From positions 1 through 64,000 of the forward strand of contig CAVOUJ010000015.1 in the NCBI GenBank assembly GCA_963699535.1: a stretch of 64,000 nt of DNA, read 5' to 3'. Source of the DNA: VBDM01 sp963699535 (GTDB lineage Bacteria > Pseudomonadota > Gammaproteobacteria > Burkholderiales > SG8-39). Position numbers and translations under genes: made by a program. Below the pieces are notes generated by a model. The model was not told where the DNA came from. It searched no databases and saw nothing but the letters and a program-made list of their open reading frames with translations. Below are positions 1-11,745 of this stretch, piece by piece (the first letter of the stretch is position 1; each line of letters begins with the position of its first letter).

Positions 1-556
1 CGTCCGCGACGACGATCGTCGGATCGGCGATGAGCGCTCGCGCGATCGCGACGCGCTGCTGCTGACCTCCGGAAAGTTCGTTCGGGTAGTGGTCCGATCC
101 GGTCGGCGAGGCCCACCAGCGCCAGCGCCGTTTCGACCCGCTCGCGCCGCTCGCGTGCGCGACAGCGCGCGTGAGCAGCAGCGGCAATTCGACGTTGTCG
201 AACGCCGTCAGCACGGGCATCAGGTTGTAGAACTGGAAGATGAAGCCGACGTGGGCGGCGCGCCAGGCCGCGAGCTCGGCGTCGGAAAGCTGTGCGATGT
301 CGACGCCGGCGATGCGGATCTCGCCGGAGCTCGGCTTGTCGATGCCGGCCACCAGGTTCAGCAGCGTCGACTTGCCGGAGCCCGACGGCCCCATCAGCGC
401 GACGTAGTCGCCCCGCGTAGACGTCGAGATTGATGCCGACGAGCACCGGGATGACCTGGTCGCCGCGCACGTAGTACTTCGTGAGCCCGCGGATCGCGAC
501 GAGCGGCTCCCGCGCGAGCGCCGCGCGGCGGGCGGAAGCGAGCTGCGGTCGCTCAT
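1..556 (-). CDS. MacB/LolD-type ABC transporter ATP-binding protein (partial)
   Basis: ATPase subunit of a MacB/LolD-like ABC system that powers an inner-membrane permease from the cytoplasm. On the minus strand Walker A reads GPSGSGKSTLLN near 357-392, the signature LSGGQQQRVAIARAL lies near 30-78, and Walker B TIVVAD sits at the window edge, so roughly the last third is missing. The ATG (556-554) overlaps the TGA of the adaptor gene upstream, which suggests translational coupling. One extra G near 415-420 breaks the frame before Walker A. A MacB-like permease would be expected beyond the left edge. The family is firm; the substrate is unknown. Confidence 0.85.
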   Translation of the reverse strand, partial: MSDRSSLPPAARRSRGSRSSRSAGSRSTTCAATRSSRCSSASISTSTRGDYVALMGPSGSGKSTLLNLVAGIDKPSSGEIRIAGVDIAQLSDAELAAWRAAHVGFIFQFYNLMPVLTAFDNVELPLLLTRAVAHASGASGSKRRWRWWASPTGSDHYPNELSGGQQQRVAIARALIADPTIVVAD

Positions 557-1809
557 CGGCAGTGGCGCGGCATGCGCGCTATTTCTGGCGCGACCTTCAC
601 CAGCGTGCCCGACGCCAGGTCGGCCGCGGGCTTCAGCACGGCCTTCTCGCCCGACCGCACGTCGCCGGTGATCGCCACCAGGTCGCCGATCGCTCGGCCC
701 GCGCGTGACCGGCACCGCGACCGCCTTGCCGTCGCGCATGACGAACAGCACCGCGCCGGCGCCGCGCGCGGCGAGCGCATCGGGACTGCACGGCGAGCAG
801 CGGCTGCTGCTGCGTCCGCGGTGACCTCCTGCGACAGGAACGACACCTTGGCGCTCATGTCCGGAAGGATCCGCGGATCGATCGCGTCGAACTGCACCTT
901 GGTCATCACGGTCGCCTTCGCGCGATCGACCGTCGGCACCATGCGGCTGATGCGGCCGCGAAAGCGCGTGTCCGGGCAGCGCGTCGAGCGTGATCTCGCA
1001 CGGCTGCCCGACCCTGATCTTGGCGAGGCTCGATTCCGAGACGTCGGCCTCGACTTCGAGCGTTGCCATGTCGGCCATGCTGACGACCGCGCCCTTGGAA
1101 TCCGCCGCCGACGAGAACGGCGTCACCATGTCGCCGACGTTCGCGCTCTTCGACAGGATCACGCCGTCGAACGGCGCGCGGATCAGCGTGTAGTCGACGG
1201 CGACCTGCGCGTTGCGCGCGTTCGCCTCGGCGACGGCGATCGCCGCCTTCGCATTCGCGACGCCGGCGACCGCGCGATCGGCGCGCGCCTTCGCCGAATC
1301 GAGCGCGGACTGCGAGACGAAGCCCCTGGCGACCAGATCCTGGTTGCGCTTCAGCGACGTCGACGCGTCCCATTCCTCGGCCTAGCGCCTGCTCGAGCGC
1401 CGCGCGCGCGGCGCGGACGGCGGCCTCGGCGCTCTGCGCCTGCGCCGACGACGTCGCGGTTGTCGAGGCGGGCGATGATCTCGCCCGCCTTCACGCGCGA
1501 GCCCTCGGCGACGCCGAGCCACTCGAGGCGGCCCGGTCGCCTTCGACGCGATCGCCGCCTTGCGCTGCGCGACGACGTAGCCGGTCGCGTTGAGCACGAC
1601 GTACTGCTGCGACGGATACGTGGTCACGATCGGCGTCGTCTGCACCGTGACGGCGTGCGGCTGCAGCGCGTACCAGCGCGCGCCGGCGACCGCGACCAGC
1701 GCGATGACCGCCGAGCCACGAGCCATTCCGGCGGCGCGACGCGCGGACGGGTGCGAGCGCTGCGGTCGATCCTGAGCTTGGCGATGTCGGGTTGCGCGGA
1801 GGCGGTCAT
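553..1809 (-). CDS. HlyD-family periplasmic adaptor subunit (MacA-like)
   Basis: Membrane-fusion protein that links an inner-membrane ABC transporter to an outer-membrane channel. The chosen ATG at 1809-1807 gives MTASAQPDIAKLRID, followed by a single N-terminal membrane helix (around VIALVAVAGARWYAL) and the typical first beta strand with a lipoyl-like half (VVLNATGYVVAQRKAAIASK). Later segments in other frames hold the coiled-coil hairpin and a C-terminal beta domain ending SGTLVKVAPEIARM. At least three frame breaks (near 1540, 1375 and 940) interrupt it. The gene ends inside the ATG of the ATPase gene, as in macAB-type operons. The cargo cannot be told from sequence. Confidence 0.8.
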
Positions 1810-1927
1810 GTCGGTTGGAGGTCGGGCGCGGGCGAAAGCGCGCCGGCATCGGTGCCGGCGTGCGCCCATTCTACTCCGCCGTCAGCTGCGTCCCGGGGCG
1901 CGGCCCACGCCCGTGCGCGCCGCCGCC

Positions 1928-2877
1928 TAGCCGCCCTCGAGCGGCATCGGTTCCGGCGCCGGCCGCTCGCCGCGGCGACTCGCGAGCCAAGCTGCGCAGC
2001 GAGATGATCGCGAGCCCGGCGCCGATGCACCCGATGCCGATCCACTCGCGCGGTCGAGTCGCTCGCCGAAGACCAGCATCGACGACAGCAGCGCGATGAC
2101 CGGGATCGCCAGCATGTTGAGCGACGCCGTGCCGGCCGGCAGGAAGCGCAGCACGCGCGATCCAGAGCAGGAAGCCGATCGCGGTCGAGATCGCGCCGGT
2201 CCAGAGCAGCAGCAGCGCGTACGGTCGCGCTCCACTGCGCGCCGGCAGCGTGCACCGCGAAGCGGCAGCAGACAGAGCGGCAGGACGCCGACCAGCATCT
2301 GCCACGCGATGAAATTGAGCATGTCGAAGCCGCGCGCGCGCTGGAAGTACTTGATCGCGATCGTGCCGGCCGCCCAGCCGAATCCCGACAGCACCGCCCA
2401 CAGCTTCGGGCGCGAGCTCGCCCTGCCAGTGCCACGGCTCGACGACCAGCGTGAGGCCGGCGAGCGCGAACGCGATCGCGAGCCACTGCAGCCCGCGCAC
2501 GCGCTCGCCGCAGCACCGGCCAGGCGAAGCAGCAGCGTCCAGAACGGCATCGTGAACACCAGCACCGACGTGCGGCCGGCGCCGCCCCCGGCCAGCGCCA
2601 TCGTCGTCGAGCCGAAGTTGATCGTCGTCTGGAAGAAGCCGGTGACGACCACCGCGACCCACGATTCGGGCAGCAGGCGGCCGCCGCCGCCAGAGACGAG
2701 CACGGCGAACAGCACGGCGATCGCGACCCACGTGCGCTGGATGTTGAAGACGACCGGATCGGCGCGCGCGAGCGCCAGCTTCATCACGATCCAGTTGCTG
2801 CCCCAGATCAGCGTGAGCACGACGAGCGCGACGTAGGCGCCACGCTGCGAGCGCACGGCAAGGCGCTGCGCGATCAT
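1928..2877 (-). CDS. DMT-superfamily (EamA) permease
   Basis: Drug/metabolite transporter of about 315 residues with two EamA repeats in the inner membrane. The N-terminal half is clean and strongly hydrophobic: VALVVLTLIWGSNWIVMKLA opens the first EamA repeat, followed by helices around VAIAVLFAVLVSG and VAVVVTGFFQTTINFG. The second half (LQWLAIAFALAGLTLVVEPW) is split over two further frames, so at least two or three indels are present. The ATG (2877-2875) overlaps a possible TGA of the hydrolase upstream. The stop at 1928-1930 follows EPMPLEGG. The transported compound is unknown. Confidence 0.8.
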
Positions 2878-3772
2878 GCCGGCGAGGAACGCCTCGATCG
2901 CCGCGGCCACCGCCGCCGGCTGGTCGTGGTGCAGCATGTGCCCGGCATCGGCGATCGTCACCAGCCGGCCGTGCGGGATGTGCGCGAAGCGCCGCCGGAC
3001 GCCGGCGAAGCTGTCGGTGCGCGCCCTCGCCCTCGGGATGGTCGTCGAGCCACTTCGGGATGTTCGAATCCGCCGCGGCGACCCACAGCGTCGGCGCCGC
3101 GATGTTGCGCCACACCGCGTACATTTCCTCGATCCGGTAGACGGTCGGGAACGGCAGCTTGTGCCGCGGATCGGAGGCGAGGCGCACGCGCCCGTCCGGC
3201 AGCGCCTTCGGCCCAGTGCCGGGCGAGGAACAGCGCCTTGTCGCGCGGCAGCCGCGGATTGTTCTTCTGCAGGCGATCGGCGACGGCGTCGAAGCTCGCG
3301 TAGGTCGCGAAATCCTGCGGATCGCGCGAGCGCGTCGAGCCATTTCGCGATCTTCGCCGGCGCCTGCGTCGGCTCCTCGGCGCGGATGCCGAAGCCGTCG
3401 AGCGAGACCACGCGTGCGGACGCGCGCCGGGCGCACGCCCGCGTAGTGCAGCACGACGTTGCCGCCGAGGCTGTGGCCGACGAGGTGGACCGCCTCGCCC
3501 GGCGCGAACGCATCGAGCAGCGCCTCGAGGTCGGCGATGTAGTCGGCGAACCAGTAGCCCTGCGGCTGCCAGGCGCTCTTGCCGAAGCCGCGCAGGTCCG
3601 GCGCGATCACGTACCACTCGCGCGCGAGCGCGTCGACGAGGAACTGGAACGACGCCGCGACGTCCATCCAGCCGTGCAGCAGGAAGAGCTTCGGCGCGGC
3701 GGGCTCGCCCCAGGTCAGCACGTGCGCGTCGAGGCCGCGCAGCGCGACGCGATGCGATCGGCACGGCTTCAT
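2874..3772 (-). CDS. alpha/beta-fold hydrolase
   Basis: Soluble alpha/beta hydrolase of about 295 residues. Visible motifs are the oxyanion-hole HG in KLFLLHGWMD, the nucleophile elbow GHSLGGN (serine) near residue 100, and a late catalytic His in DAGHMLHHDQ. The start ATG at 3772-3770 gives MKPCRSHRVALRGLDAHVL. Two or three indels break it around 3390, 3210 and 3010. As sequenced, its last segment reads through into the DMT permease without a stop; I place the end at the TGA inside ATGATC (2876-2874), which assumes one more indel. The substrate is unknown. Confidence 0.78.
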
Positions 3773-3831
3773 CGTCCGGCTCCGGCGGAAGTCGCGCCGC
3801 GGCGCGCCGCCATGCGCGGCCGCCGCGCGCG

Positions 3832-4124
3832 TCACTTCTTCCGGCACAGCGCGAGGCCGTCCTGCCAGCCGGTGCGGTAGTTGCCGTCGGCGGCGAAGCG
3901 CGTGGCGTCCTTGCGCTCGGCGCCCGGTCGCGCTCGCGCAGCCGTCGGCGTAGCCCTGCCGATACGGCAGCGGAAAGCCGGACAGGTTGACGGCGGGCGG
4001 CGGCGGCTCGGCGGTGCGCCGGCAGCGGCGGCGCCGTCGGTCGCGCGGCCGGCGGTGCTGCCCCGCGCGGGCCCGTCGCCATCGGCGCGCAGCCGCCGAT
4101 CGCCAGCGCAAGCGCGAGCAGCAT
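3832..4124 (-). CDS. small putative lipoprotein
   Basis: Short (about 95-100 aa) exported protein with a lipobox: LLALALAIGGC|AP predicts acylation at the Cys and attachment to a membrane. A proline/alanine-rich linker follows, then a small conserved-looking segment NLSGFPLPYRQGYADGC and a C-terminus ADGNYRTGWQDGLALCRKK. Two indels near 3920 and 4030 shift frame. The start is uncertain: the ATG at 4124 gives a very short signal peptide, while an in-frame ATG at about 4220 gives a longer Arg-rich n-region but overlaps the dnaE upstream region. I do not recognise a named family. Confidence 0.6.
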
Positions 4125-4236
4125 GACCACGCGCAGCGCGAGCGCGCGCGCAGCACGGCGGGCAACCGGACGGATCAAGGCGCGAATCGGCGGACGGTGA
4201 ACGGGGTAAAATTCTAGCATCCTTCCGATCGCGTCC

Positions 4237-7200
4237 ATGGCCGCGCCCCGCCTTCGTCCACCTGCGCCTGCACAGCGAGTTCTCGATCGCCGACGGCACC
4301 GTGCGCATCGACGACGCGATCGCGGCGGCGGCGACGGACGCGCATGCCGGCGCTCGCGCTCACCGATCTCGCCAACGCCTTCGGCCTCGTCAAGTTCTAC
4401 AAGGCGGCGCGCGCGCGCGGCGTCAAGCCGATCGTCGGCTGCGACGTCTGGCTCACGCACGACGCCGAGCGCGACCAGCCGTTCCGCGCGCTGCTGCTCG
4501 CGCAGTCGCGCGCCGGCTATCTGCGGCTCGCCGATTGGCTGACGCGCGCGTACCGCAGCAACCAGCACCGCGGCCGCGCGGAGCTGAGGCGCGAGTGGTT
4601 CGCCGAAGGCACCGACGGCCTGATCGCGCTCTCCGGCGCGCGCGACGGCGACGTCGGCGCCGCGCTGCTGCAGGGCAACGCGCCGGGCGCGGCGAAGGCC
4701 GCGCGCGAGTGGGCCGCGCTCTTCCCGGGCCGCTACTACCTCGAGGTGCAGCGCGCGGGCCACGCCGACGACGACGCGCTCGTCGCCGCGACCGTTCGGC
4801 TCGCCGGCGAGCTCGCGCCTGCCGGTCGTCGCGACGCATCCGGTGCAGTTCCTGCGCCGCGAGGACTTCCGCGCGCACGAGGCGCGCGTGTGCATCGCCG
4901 AGGGGCATCGTGCTCGCCGACCCGCGGCGGCCGCGGCGCTTCACGCCGGACCAGTATTTCAAGACGCAGGCCGAGATGGCCGCGGCGTTCGCCGACCTGC
5001 CCGAGGCGCTCGCCAACTCGGTCGCGATCGCGCAGCGCTGCAACCTGACGATCCCGCTCGGCAAGAACTACCTGCCCGACTTCCCGACGCCGCCGGGCGT
5101 CACGATCGACGACCACCTGCGCAGCGAAGCCGCCGCCGGGCTCGAGCGGCGGCTCGCCGTGCTCTACCCGGATCCCGCGACGCGCGACGCGAAGCGCGCC
5201 GGAGTACGTCGCGCGGCTCGAGTTCGAGACGAGGACCATCGTGCAGATGGGCTTCGCCGGCTACTTCCTGATCGTCGCCGACTTCATCAACTGGGCGAAG
5301 GACAACGGCGTGCCCGTCGGGCCCGGGCCGCGGCTCCGGCGCCGGCTCGCTCGTCGCCTACTCGCTCGGCATCACCGATCTCGATCCGCTGCGCTACGCG
5401 CTGCTGTTCGAGCGCTTCCTCAATCCCGAGCGCGTGTCGATGCCGGACTTCGACATCGACTTCTGCCAGGACGGCCGCGACCGCGTCATCGACTACGTCA
5501 AGCAGAAGTACGGCGCGGAGTCGGTGTCGCAGATCGCGACCTTCGGCACGATGGCCGCGAAGGCGGCGGTGCGCGACGTCGGCCGCGTGCTCGACCTGCC
5601 GTACCTCTTCTGCGACGGCATCGCCAAGCTGATTCCGTTCCAGCCCGGCAAGCTGATCACGCTGCAGCGAGGCGCGCGCGATGGAGCCGCTGCTCGCCGA
5701 GCGCGAGCAGAAGGAGGAGGAGGTCCGCGAGCTGCTGGCGCTCGCCGAGTCGCTCGAGGGCCTCACGCGCAACGTCGGCATGCACGCGGGCGGCGTGCTG
5801 ATCGCGCCGGGCAAGCTCACCGACTTCTGCCCGCTCTACACGCAGCCGGGCTCCGACGCGATCGTCTCGCAGTTCGACAAGGACGACGTCGAGGCGGTCG
5901 GCCTCGTCAAGTTCGACTTCCTCGGCCTCACGACGCTCACGATCCTCGACTGGACGCTGCGCTACGTGAAGCGCCTCGATCCCGCGAGCGAGCTCGACCT
6001 CGAGACGCTGCCGCTCGACGACAAGGCCGCCTACGACATCTTCAAGACGGCCAACACCGCCGCCGTGTTCCAGTTCGAATCGCGCGGCATGCGCGACCTG
6101 ATGCAGCAGGCGCCGCCGACGCGCTTCGAGGACATCATCGCGCTGGTCGCGCTGTACCGGCCCGGCCCGATGGAGCTCATCCCGACTACACGGCGCGCAA
6201 GACCGGGCGCGAGCGCGTCGAGTATCCCGACCCGCGGCTCGAGCCGATCCTCGGCCCGACGTACGGCGTGATGGTGTACCAGGAACAGGTGATGCAGATC
6301 GCGCAGGTGATCGGCGGCTACACGCTCGGCGGCGCCGACCTGCTGCGCCGCGCGATGGGCAAGAAGAACCCGGAGGAGATGGCGAAGCAGCGCGACATCT
6401 TCGTCGCCGGCGCAGAGAGAACGGGCGTCGCCAAGGCCAAGGCGACCGCGCTCTTCGACCTGATGGAGAAGTTCGCCGGCTACGGCTTCAACAAGTCGCA
6501 CGCGGCCGCCTACGCGCTCGTCGCCTACCAGACCGCGTACTTCAAGGCGCACCACCCGGCGGCGTTCATGGCGGCGAACCTGTCGCTGGTGATGGACGAC
6601 ACCGACAAGGTGCGCGCGCTCTACGACGACGCGCGTCGCGCACGGGCTCGCGATCCTGCCGCCCGACGTCAACGCGTCGAACTACCGGTTCGAGCCGGTC
6701 GACCGCGACGGATCCGCTACGGGCTCGGCGGGATCAAGGGCACCGGCGCGCAGGCGATCGAGGCGATCGTCGCCGCGCGCGACGGCGGGCGGCCCGTTCC
6801 GCGACCTGTTCGACTTCTGCCGGCGCGTCGACAAGCGCCATCGTCAATCGCCGCGTCGTCGAGGCGCTGGTCCGCGGCGGCGCGTTCGACGCGATCGAGC
6901 CGCGCCGCGCGACGCTGTTCGCGTCGGTCGGCGTCGCGCTCGCCGAGGCGGAGAAGGCCGAGGCCGTCGGCGGCGCAGGTGTCGCTGTTCGGCGAGGCCG
7001 CGAAGGAGGCAGGCCTCGCGCTCGTCGCGACGCGCGAGTGGACCGACGCCGAGCGGCTCACGCACGAGAAGGCGGCGCTCGGCTTCTACCTGTCGGGGCA
7101 TCCCTACGCGGCGTACGCCGCGGAGCTCGCGCCGCTCGTCCGGCAGCCGCTGTCGGAGCTGCAGCCGAAGCAGGAGCCGGTGCTCGTCGCCGGCATCGTC

Positions 7201-7678
7201 ACGGCGCTGCGCATGCAGACGTCGCGGCGCGGCAAGATGGCGTTCGTCACGCTCGACGACGGCGCGGGCGTCCGCCGAGATCGTCGTCTACAACGAGACC
7301 TTCGACGCGGCGCGCAGCCTGCTGCGCGAGGACCAGCTCGTCGATCGTCGAGGCCAAGGTCATGCAGCGCATCGGCGAGGACGGCCAGGCGCAGGGCCTG
7401 CGCATCGTCGCCGAGGCCGTGTACGACCTCGCCGCGATCCGCAAGCGCTACGCGAAGGGGCTGCGCCTCGCGTGCAACGGCGGCGCCGACGCCGCGCGGC
7501 TCGCCGAGCTGCTCGAACCGTTCCGCAACGGCAGCTGCCGATCGTCGTCGAGTACCGCAACCACGGCGTCGGCGGCGAGCTCGAGCTCCCCGACGACTGG
7601 CGCGTCAACCTCGACGACCCGCTGATCGCCCGGCTGCAGGAGTGGCTCGCGCCGGAGAACGTGCGGGTCGTCTATTGA
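4237..7678 (+). CDS. dnaE: DNA polymerase III alpha subunit
   Basis: Catalytic subunit of the replicative DNA polymerase. The span corresponds to about 1,146 residues, normal for DnaE. In order: PHP domain (FVHLRLHSEFSIADG), polymerase palm with the metal-binding PDFDIDF at about residue 401 (matching the position in E. coli), the NVGMHAGGVLIAPGKL segment, YGVMVYQEQVMQIAQ with the RAMGKK motif, FNKSHAAAYALVAYQTAYFK, a helix-hairpin-helix around LGGIKGTGAQAIEAI, and a C-terminal OB fold (PVLVAGIVTALRMQ). At least ten single-base indels break the frame (for example near 4345, 5335, 5665, 6186, 6640, 7271 and 7342). An essential gene would not be decayed this way, so I read them as sequence errors. 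Confidence 0.96.
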
Positions 7679-7685
7679 GCCGCGC

Positions 7686-8956
7686 TTGACGCGCGCGCGC
7701 CCGCCGGTGGCTGCCGCGCGGCGGCCTGTGGCGCCATCGCGATTTCCTGCTGCTCTGGAGCGCGCAGGGCGTCTCGGCGGTCGGCTCGCGGATCACGCGC
7801 ACGGCGCTGCCGATCGCCGCGATCCTCGCTGCCGGCGCCGGCGCCTACGATCTCGGCCTGCTGACCGTCGCGCTGACGCTGCCCGGCGCGATCCTCGCGT
7901 GGCTCGGCGGCGGCTGGGTCGACCGCCACCGCCGCCGGCCGCTGATGATCGGCGCCGATCTCGTGCGCGCCGTCGCGCTGCTGTCGATTCCGCCGCGGCG
8001 CTCGCCGGTCGCGTCACGCTGCCGCTGCTGTATGCGGTCGCCGACGGTCACCGGCGTCGCGACGGTGCTCTATCAGCTCGCCGACCACGTGTTCGTCACC
8101 GATCTCGTCGCGCGCAAGCGCCTGCTCGACGCCAACGGCAAGCGCGAGGCCGTCGACGCCGTCGCCGAGATCTCCGGGCCCGGCGCTGGGCGGCGCGCTG
8201 GTCGCCTGGCTGACCGCGCCGATCGCGATCGCCGTCGACGCCGTCACCTTCGTCGCGTCGGCGCTGCTGCTCGGCAAGATCGCAAGCGCGAGACGGTCGC
8301 GCCGGCGCCGCCGTCGCGACGTCGTTCGCCGACGACGTCCGCACCGGCATCCGCGTCGTCTGGCGCGAGCCGGCGATCCGCGCGCTGTTCCTCGCGACGG
8401 CGACGCTCACTTTCTGCATGAGCTTCATGGCGTCGCTCTACACGCTGTTCGCGCTGTCGCATCTCGGCCTCAGCCCCGCGCAGCTCGGCGTCACGATCGG
8501 CTGCGGCGGTCTGGGCGGCCTCGCCGGCGCCGCGCTCGCGGCGCCGGCCGCCGTGCGCTGGGGCGCGCGCCGGACGCTCATCGGCGCGCTGCTCGTCGGC
8601 GCCGCGGTCCAGGTGCTGGTTCCGCTCGCGCCCGCCGTGCCGTGGATCGCGATGGCGCTTCCTGATCGCCACGCAGGTCATCGGCGACGGCGCGCTCACC
8701 GTCTATCTGATCAACGAGACGACGCTGCGCCAGCGCCTGCTGCCGCCCGAGGCGCTCGGCCGCGCGGCGGCGACCTGGCAGGTCGCCACCGGCGCTGCTG
8801 ACGCCGGCCGGCGCGCTCGCCGGCGCGGCGCTCGCCGAGACGCATCGGCATGCGGCCGACGCTGTGGATCGCTCGCGATCGGCGTCGCGCTCGCGGCCGT
8901 GTGGCTGATCGCGGTCCGCCGCGCGGTACCCGGACGCGACGACGATCGGGCAGTGA
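7686..8956 (+). CDS. MFS transporter (MFS_3/EntS-like)
   Basis: Major-facilitator permease of about 420 residues in the inner membrane. The N-terminus carries RHRDFLLLWSAQGVSAVGSR, and the loop between helices 2 and 3 carries WVDRHRRRPLMIGADL, both typical of MFS_3/EntS-type exporters. Hydrophobic helices recur throughout. The start is uncertain: TTG at 7686 lies eight bases after the dnaE stop, but its frame is lost after about 20 codons. I place the end at the TGA 8954-8956, where a shifted frame gives YPDATTIGQ. About six indels are needed. It is convergent with the acyl-CoA ligase gene. Substrate unknown. Confidence 0.78.
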
Positions 8957-8980
8957 CCTTCGCCGGCGAGCAAATCGACG

Positions 8981-10573
8981 CTAGCTGTCCGCAACGCGCC
9001 TCGCGCAGCTCGGTCTTCAGCACCTTGCCGGTGTTGTTCTTCGGCAGCTCGTCGACGAACAGACGTAGGCCTTCGGCCGCTTGAAGCGCGCGATGTGCGC
9101 CGAGGCACAGCGCGTCGAGCGCGGGCTCGAGCCGCGCTCGCGCGTCGGCATCGCGGCACCAGCCGCCGCGCGCGACGACGCACGCGACGACCTCCTCGCC
9201 CCACTCGGCGTGCGCGCGGCCGACGACCGCGACCTCGGCGACGTCGGGATGCCGCAGCAGCACCTCCTCGACCTCGCGCGGATAGATGTTCGAGCCGCCG
9301 CTGATGATGAGGTCCTTCGAGCGGTCCTTGAGCGTCAGGAAGCCGTCGGCGTCGAGGCTGCCGACGTCGCCGGTGTGCAGCCAGCCGTTCGCGAGCGCGC
9401 GCCGCGCTCGCCTCGGGATTGCTCCAGTAGCCCTGCATCACCGTCGGGCCGCGCACCAGGACTTCGCCGATCTCGCCGGCCGGCAGCGCCGCGATCGTCG
9501 CGCGTCGCCGATGCGCACCTCGATGCCGGTCTGCGCGATGCCCACCGACCCGAGGCGCGCATCGTCGCCGCGCGCGATCGCGTCGGCGATGAGCGCGCGG
9601 CTCATCGCGGTGATCGTCATCGGCGACTCGCCCTGGCCGTAGATCTGCGCGAGCCGCGGGCCGAGCGCGGCGAACGCCGCCCTGGCAGTCGGCGACGTAC
9701 ATCGGCCCGCCGCCGTAGACGATGCTCTTCAGCCGGTCGAGCCGCGCGTCGCCGAGCGCCGGCGACGCGACGAGGCGCTTCACCATCGTCGGCGCGGCGA
9801 AGAAGCACGCGCGGTCCCACGCGGCGAGCAGCGCGCAGATCTCGTCCGGCATCGAAGCCGCCCGATTCCGGCACGACGTTGACCGCGCCCGCCGCCACGT
9901 GCGGCAGCACGTACAGCCCCGAGCCGTGCGACAGCGGCGCCGGATGCAGCATCGCGTCGCCGGGCGCGACCGCCTCGACGTCCGGCGAGGAAGCACCGGC
10001 TCATCGCGCGCAGGTTGCCGTGCGAGATCACGACGCCCTTCGGCCGGCCCGTCGTGCCGCTCGTGTAGAAGAGCCACGCGGGATCGTCGGCGGCACACGC
10101 CGCCGGCTCCGGACGCGGCGCGCCGCCGCGCGAGCTTCGCGTACTCCGCCGCCGCCGAGCTCGACGACGCGTCGAGCCCGGCGCCGTCGCCGGCGATCGC
10201 CGCCGATCGCCGCCTGCCACGCGGCGTCGACGAACGCCCAGCGCGCGCCGCTGTCCTCGAGCACGAACGCGAGCTCCTTCGGGTGGAGCTTCGCGTTGAC
10301 CGGCACGGCGACGAGCCCCGCCCACCAGCAGGCGAACAGCGCCTCGATGTACGCCGGGACGTTGCGCGAGACGAGCGCGACGCGCTCGCCGCGCCCGAGC
10401 CCCGCCGCCGCGAGCGCACCGGCGAGCGCGCGCCGCCCGCGCCGCGAGCGTCGCGTAGTCGCACAGCACGCGGCCGCCGAGCGCGAGCGCGGGCAGCCGC
10501 GGCCACGCGCGCGCGCTCCGCTCGAGCAGCGAGGCGACATTGCGGTCCGGTCGACGACGACATGGTCCGGCAT
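8981..10573 (-). CDS. AMP-dependent acyl-CoA synthetase/ligase
   Basis: Class I adenylate-forming enzyme (about 530 aa) that activates a carboxylic acid to acyl-AMP and then to a CoA thioester. The P-loop-like motif FYTSGTTGRPKGVVISHG is near 10,020-10,075. The A8-type hinge region and the C-terminal catalytic lysine motif ELPKNNTGKVLKTELRE (about 9,000-9,060) are present. The start ATG at 10,573 gives MPDHVVVDRTA. The end at 8981 assumes a frameshift giving VADS; without it the frame runs on. Around eight indels break the gene. It lies divergent to a quinone oxidoreductase. Chain-length preference cannot be inferred. Confidence 0.85.
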
Positions 10574-10724
10574 CTGGCCCGCAAGCGCTCGCAAGCCGCC
10601 TGCGGCGAACGGGACGCGCGAGGCAGTCGCGCCGAAGTCTAGCAGCGCCGCTTCGGCTAGAATTGCCGCCACCGTCCCGACCCCGGAGCCGTCATGTCCG
10701 ATCGATCGCCCGCTTCCCGCCACG

Positions 10725-11718
10725 ATGCGCTACGTCGCCGCCCGCGAGCCCGGCCCGCCCGACGTGCTCGCGCTCGCCGAAGGTCCGCTGCCGCAGCCGA
10801 AGGCCGGCGAGGTGCTGATCGAGGTGAGCTACGCCGGCGTCAACCGGCCCGACTGCCTGCAGCGCGCCGGAACGTATCCGCCGCCGCCCGACGCATCGCC
10901 GATCATCGGCCTCGAAGTCGCCGGCACGATCGTCGCGCTGCGGCGACGGCGTGACGTCGTGGCAGCGTCGGCGACACGGTCTGCGCGCTGACGCCGGGCG
11001 GCGGCTACGCCGAGTACTGCACGACGCCGGCCGCCTTCTGCCTGCCGATCCCGACGGGCCTGTACGCTGCTCGAGGCGGCGAGCCTGCCCGGAGAACTTC
11101 TTCACCGTCTGGAACAACCTGTTCGACCGCGGCCGCCTCGCGCGCGGCGAGAACGGTGCTGATCCACGGCGGCATCGAGCGGCATCGGCCTCACCGCGAT
11201 CCAGCTCGCGAAGCACTACGGCGCCACCGTGATCACGACCGTCGGCAGCGACGACAAGGCGGCGTTCTGCCGCTCGCTCGGCGCCGATCACGCGATCAAC
11301 TACCGGACGCAGGATTTCGTCGCCGAGGTCGCGCGCATCACCGGCAAGCGCGGCGTCGACGTCGTGCTCGACATGGTCGGCGGCGACTACATCGAGAAGA
11401 ACCTGCAAGTGCCTGGCGCTCGAGGGCCGGCTCGTGATGATCGCGTTCCTGCACGGCGGCCGGGTCGAGGTCGACTGGCGGCCCATCATGATGAAGCGCC
11501 TGACCGTCACCGGCTCGACGCTGCGCGCGAGTCCGCTCGAGCGCAAGGCCGCGATCGCGCGCGTCGCTGCGCGAGAAGGTCTGGCCGCTGCTCGAGAGCG
11601 GCGAAGTGAAGCCGGTCGTCCACCGCGTCGTTCCCGCTGGCCGAGGCCGCCGCGCGCGCACGCGCTGATGGAGTCGTCGCAGCACATCGGCAAGATCATG
11701 CTGGCCGTGCGCCCGTAG
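10725..11718 (+). CDS. NAD(P)H:quinone oxidoreductase (zinc-independent MDR, PIG3-like)
   Basis: Medium-chain reductase without catalytic zinc, about 330 aa, predicted to reduce quinones with NAD(P)H. The N-terminus MRYVAAREPGPPDVLALAEG and the motif GVNRPDCLQRAGTYPPPP are hallmarks of the PIG3/QOR-like group. The Rossmann segment shows AKHYGATVITTVGSDDK and a later GVDVVLDMVGGDYIEKNL. It ends HIGKIMLAVRP at a TAG (11,716-11,718). About six indels are present. An upstream ATG at 10,694 could be used if a frame break at about 10,720 is an error. Confidence 0.85.
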
Positions 11719-11745
11719 CGAGCCGGCCGCGCGCCGGCGGCGCGC

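Noticed and set aside
572..1930. Long plus-strand ORF (452 codons) opposite the efflux adaptor
   Set aside because: Arg/Ala/Pro-rich with no domain; antisense shadow of a GC-rich gene, as are the other long ORFs opposite dnaE, murA, mla and his genes.
1871..4165. 764-codon minus-strand ORF spanning three genes
   Set aside because: It mixes in-frame and out-of-frame pieces of lipoprotein, hydrolase and DMT genes because of indels; not one protein.
4237..7678. dnaE as a pseudogene
   Set aside because: All catalytic motifs and full length are present and neighbouring essential genes have the same indels, so sequencing error is the simpler explanation.
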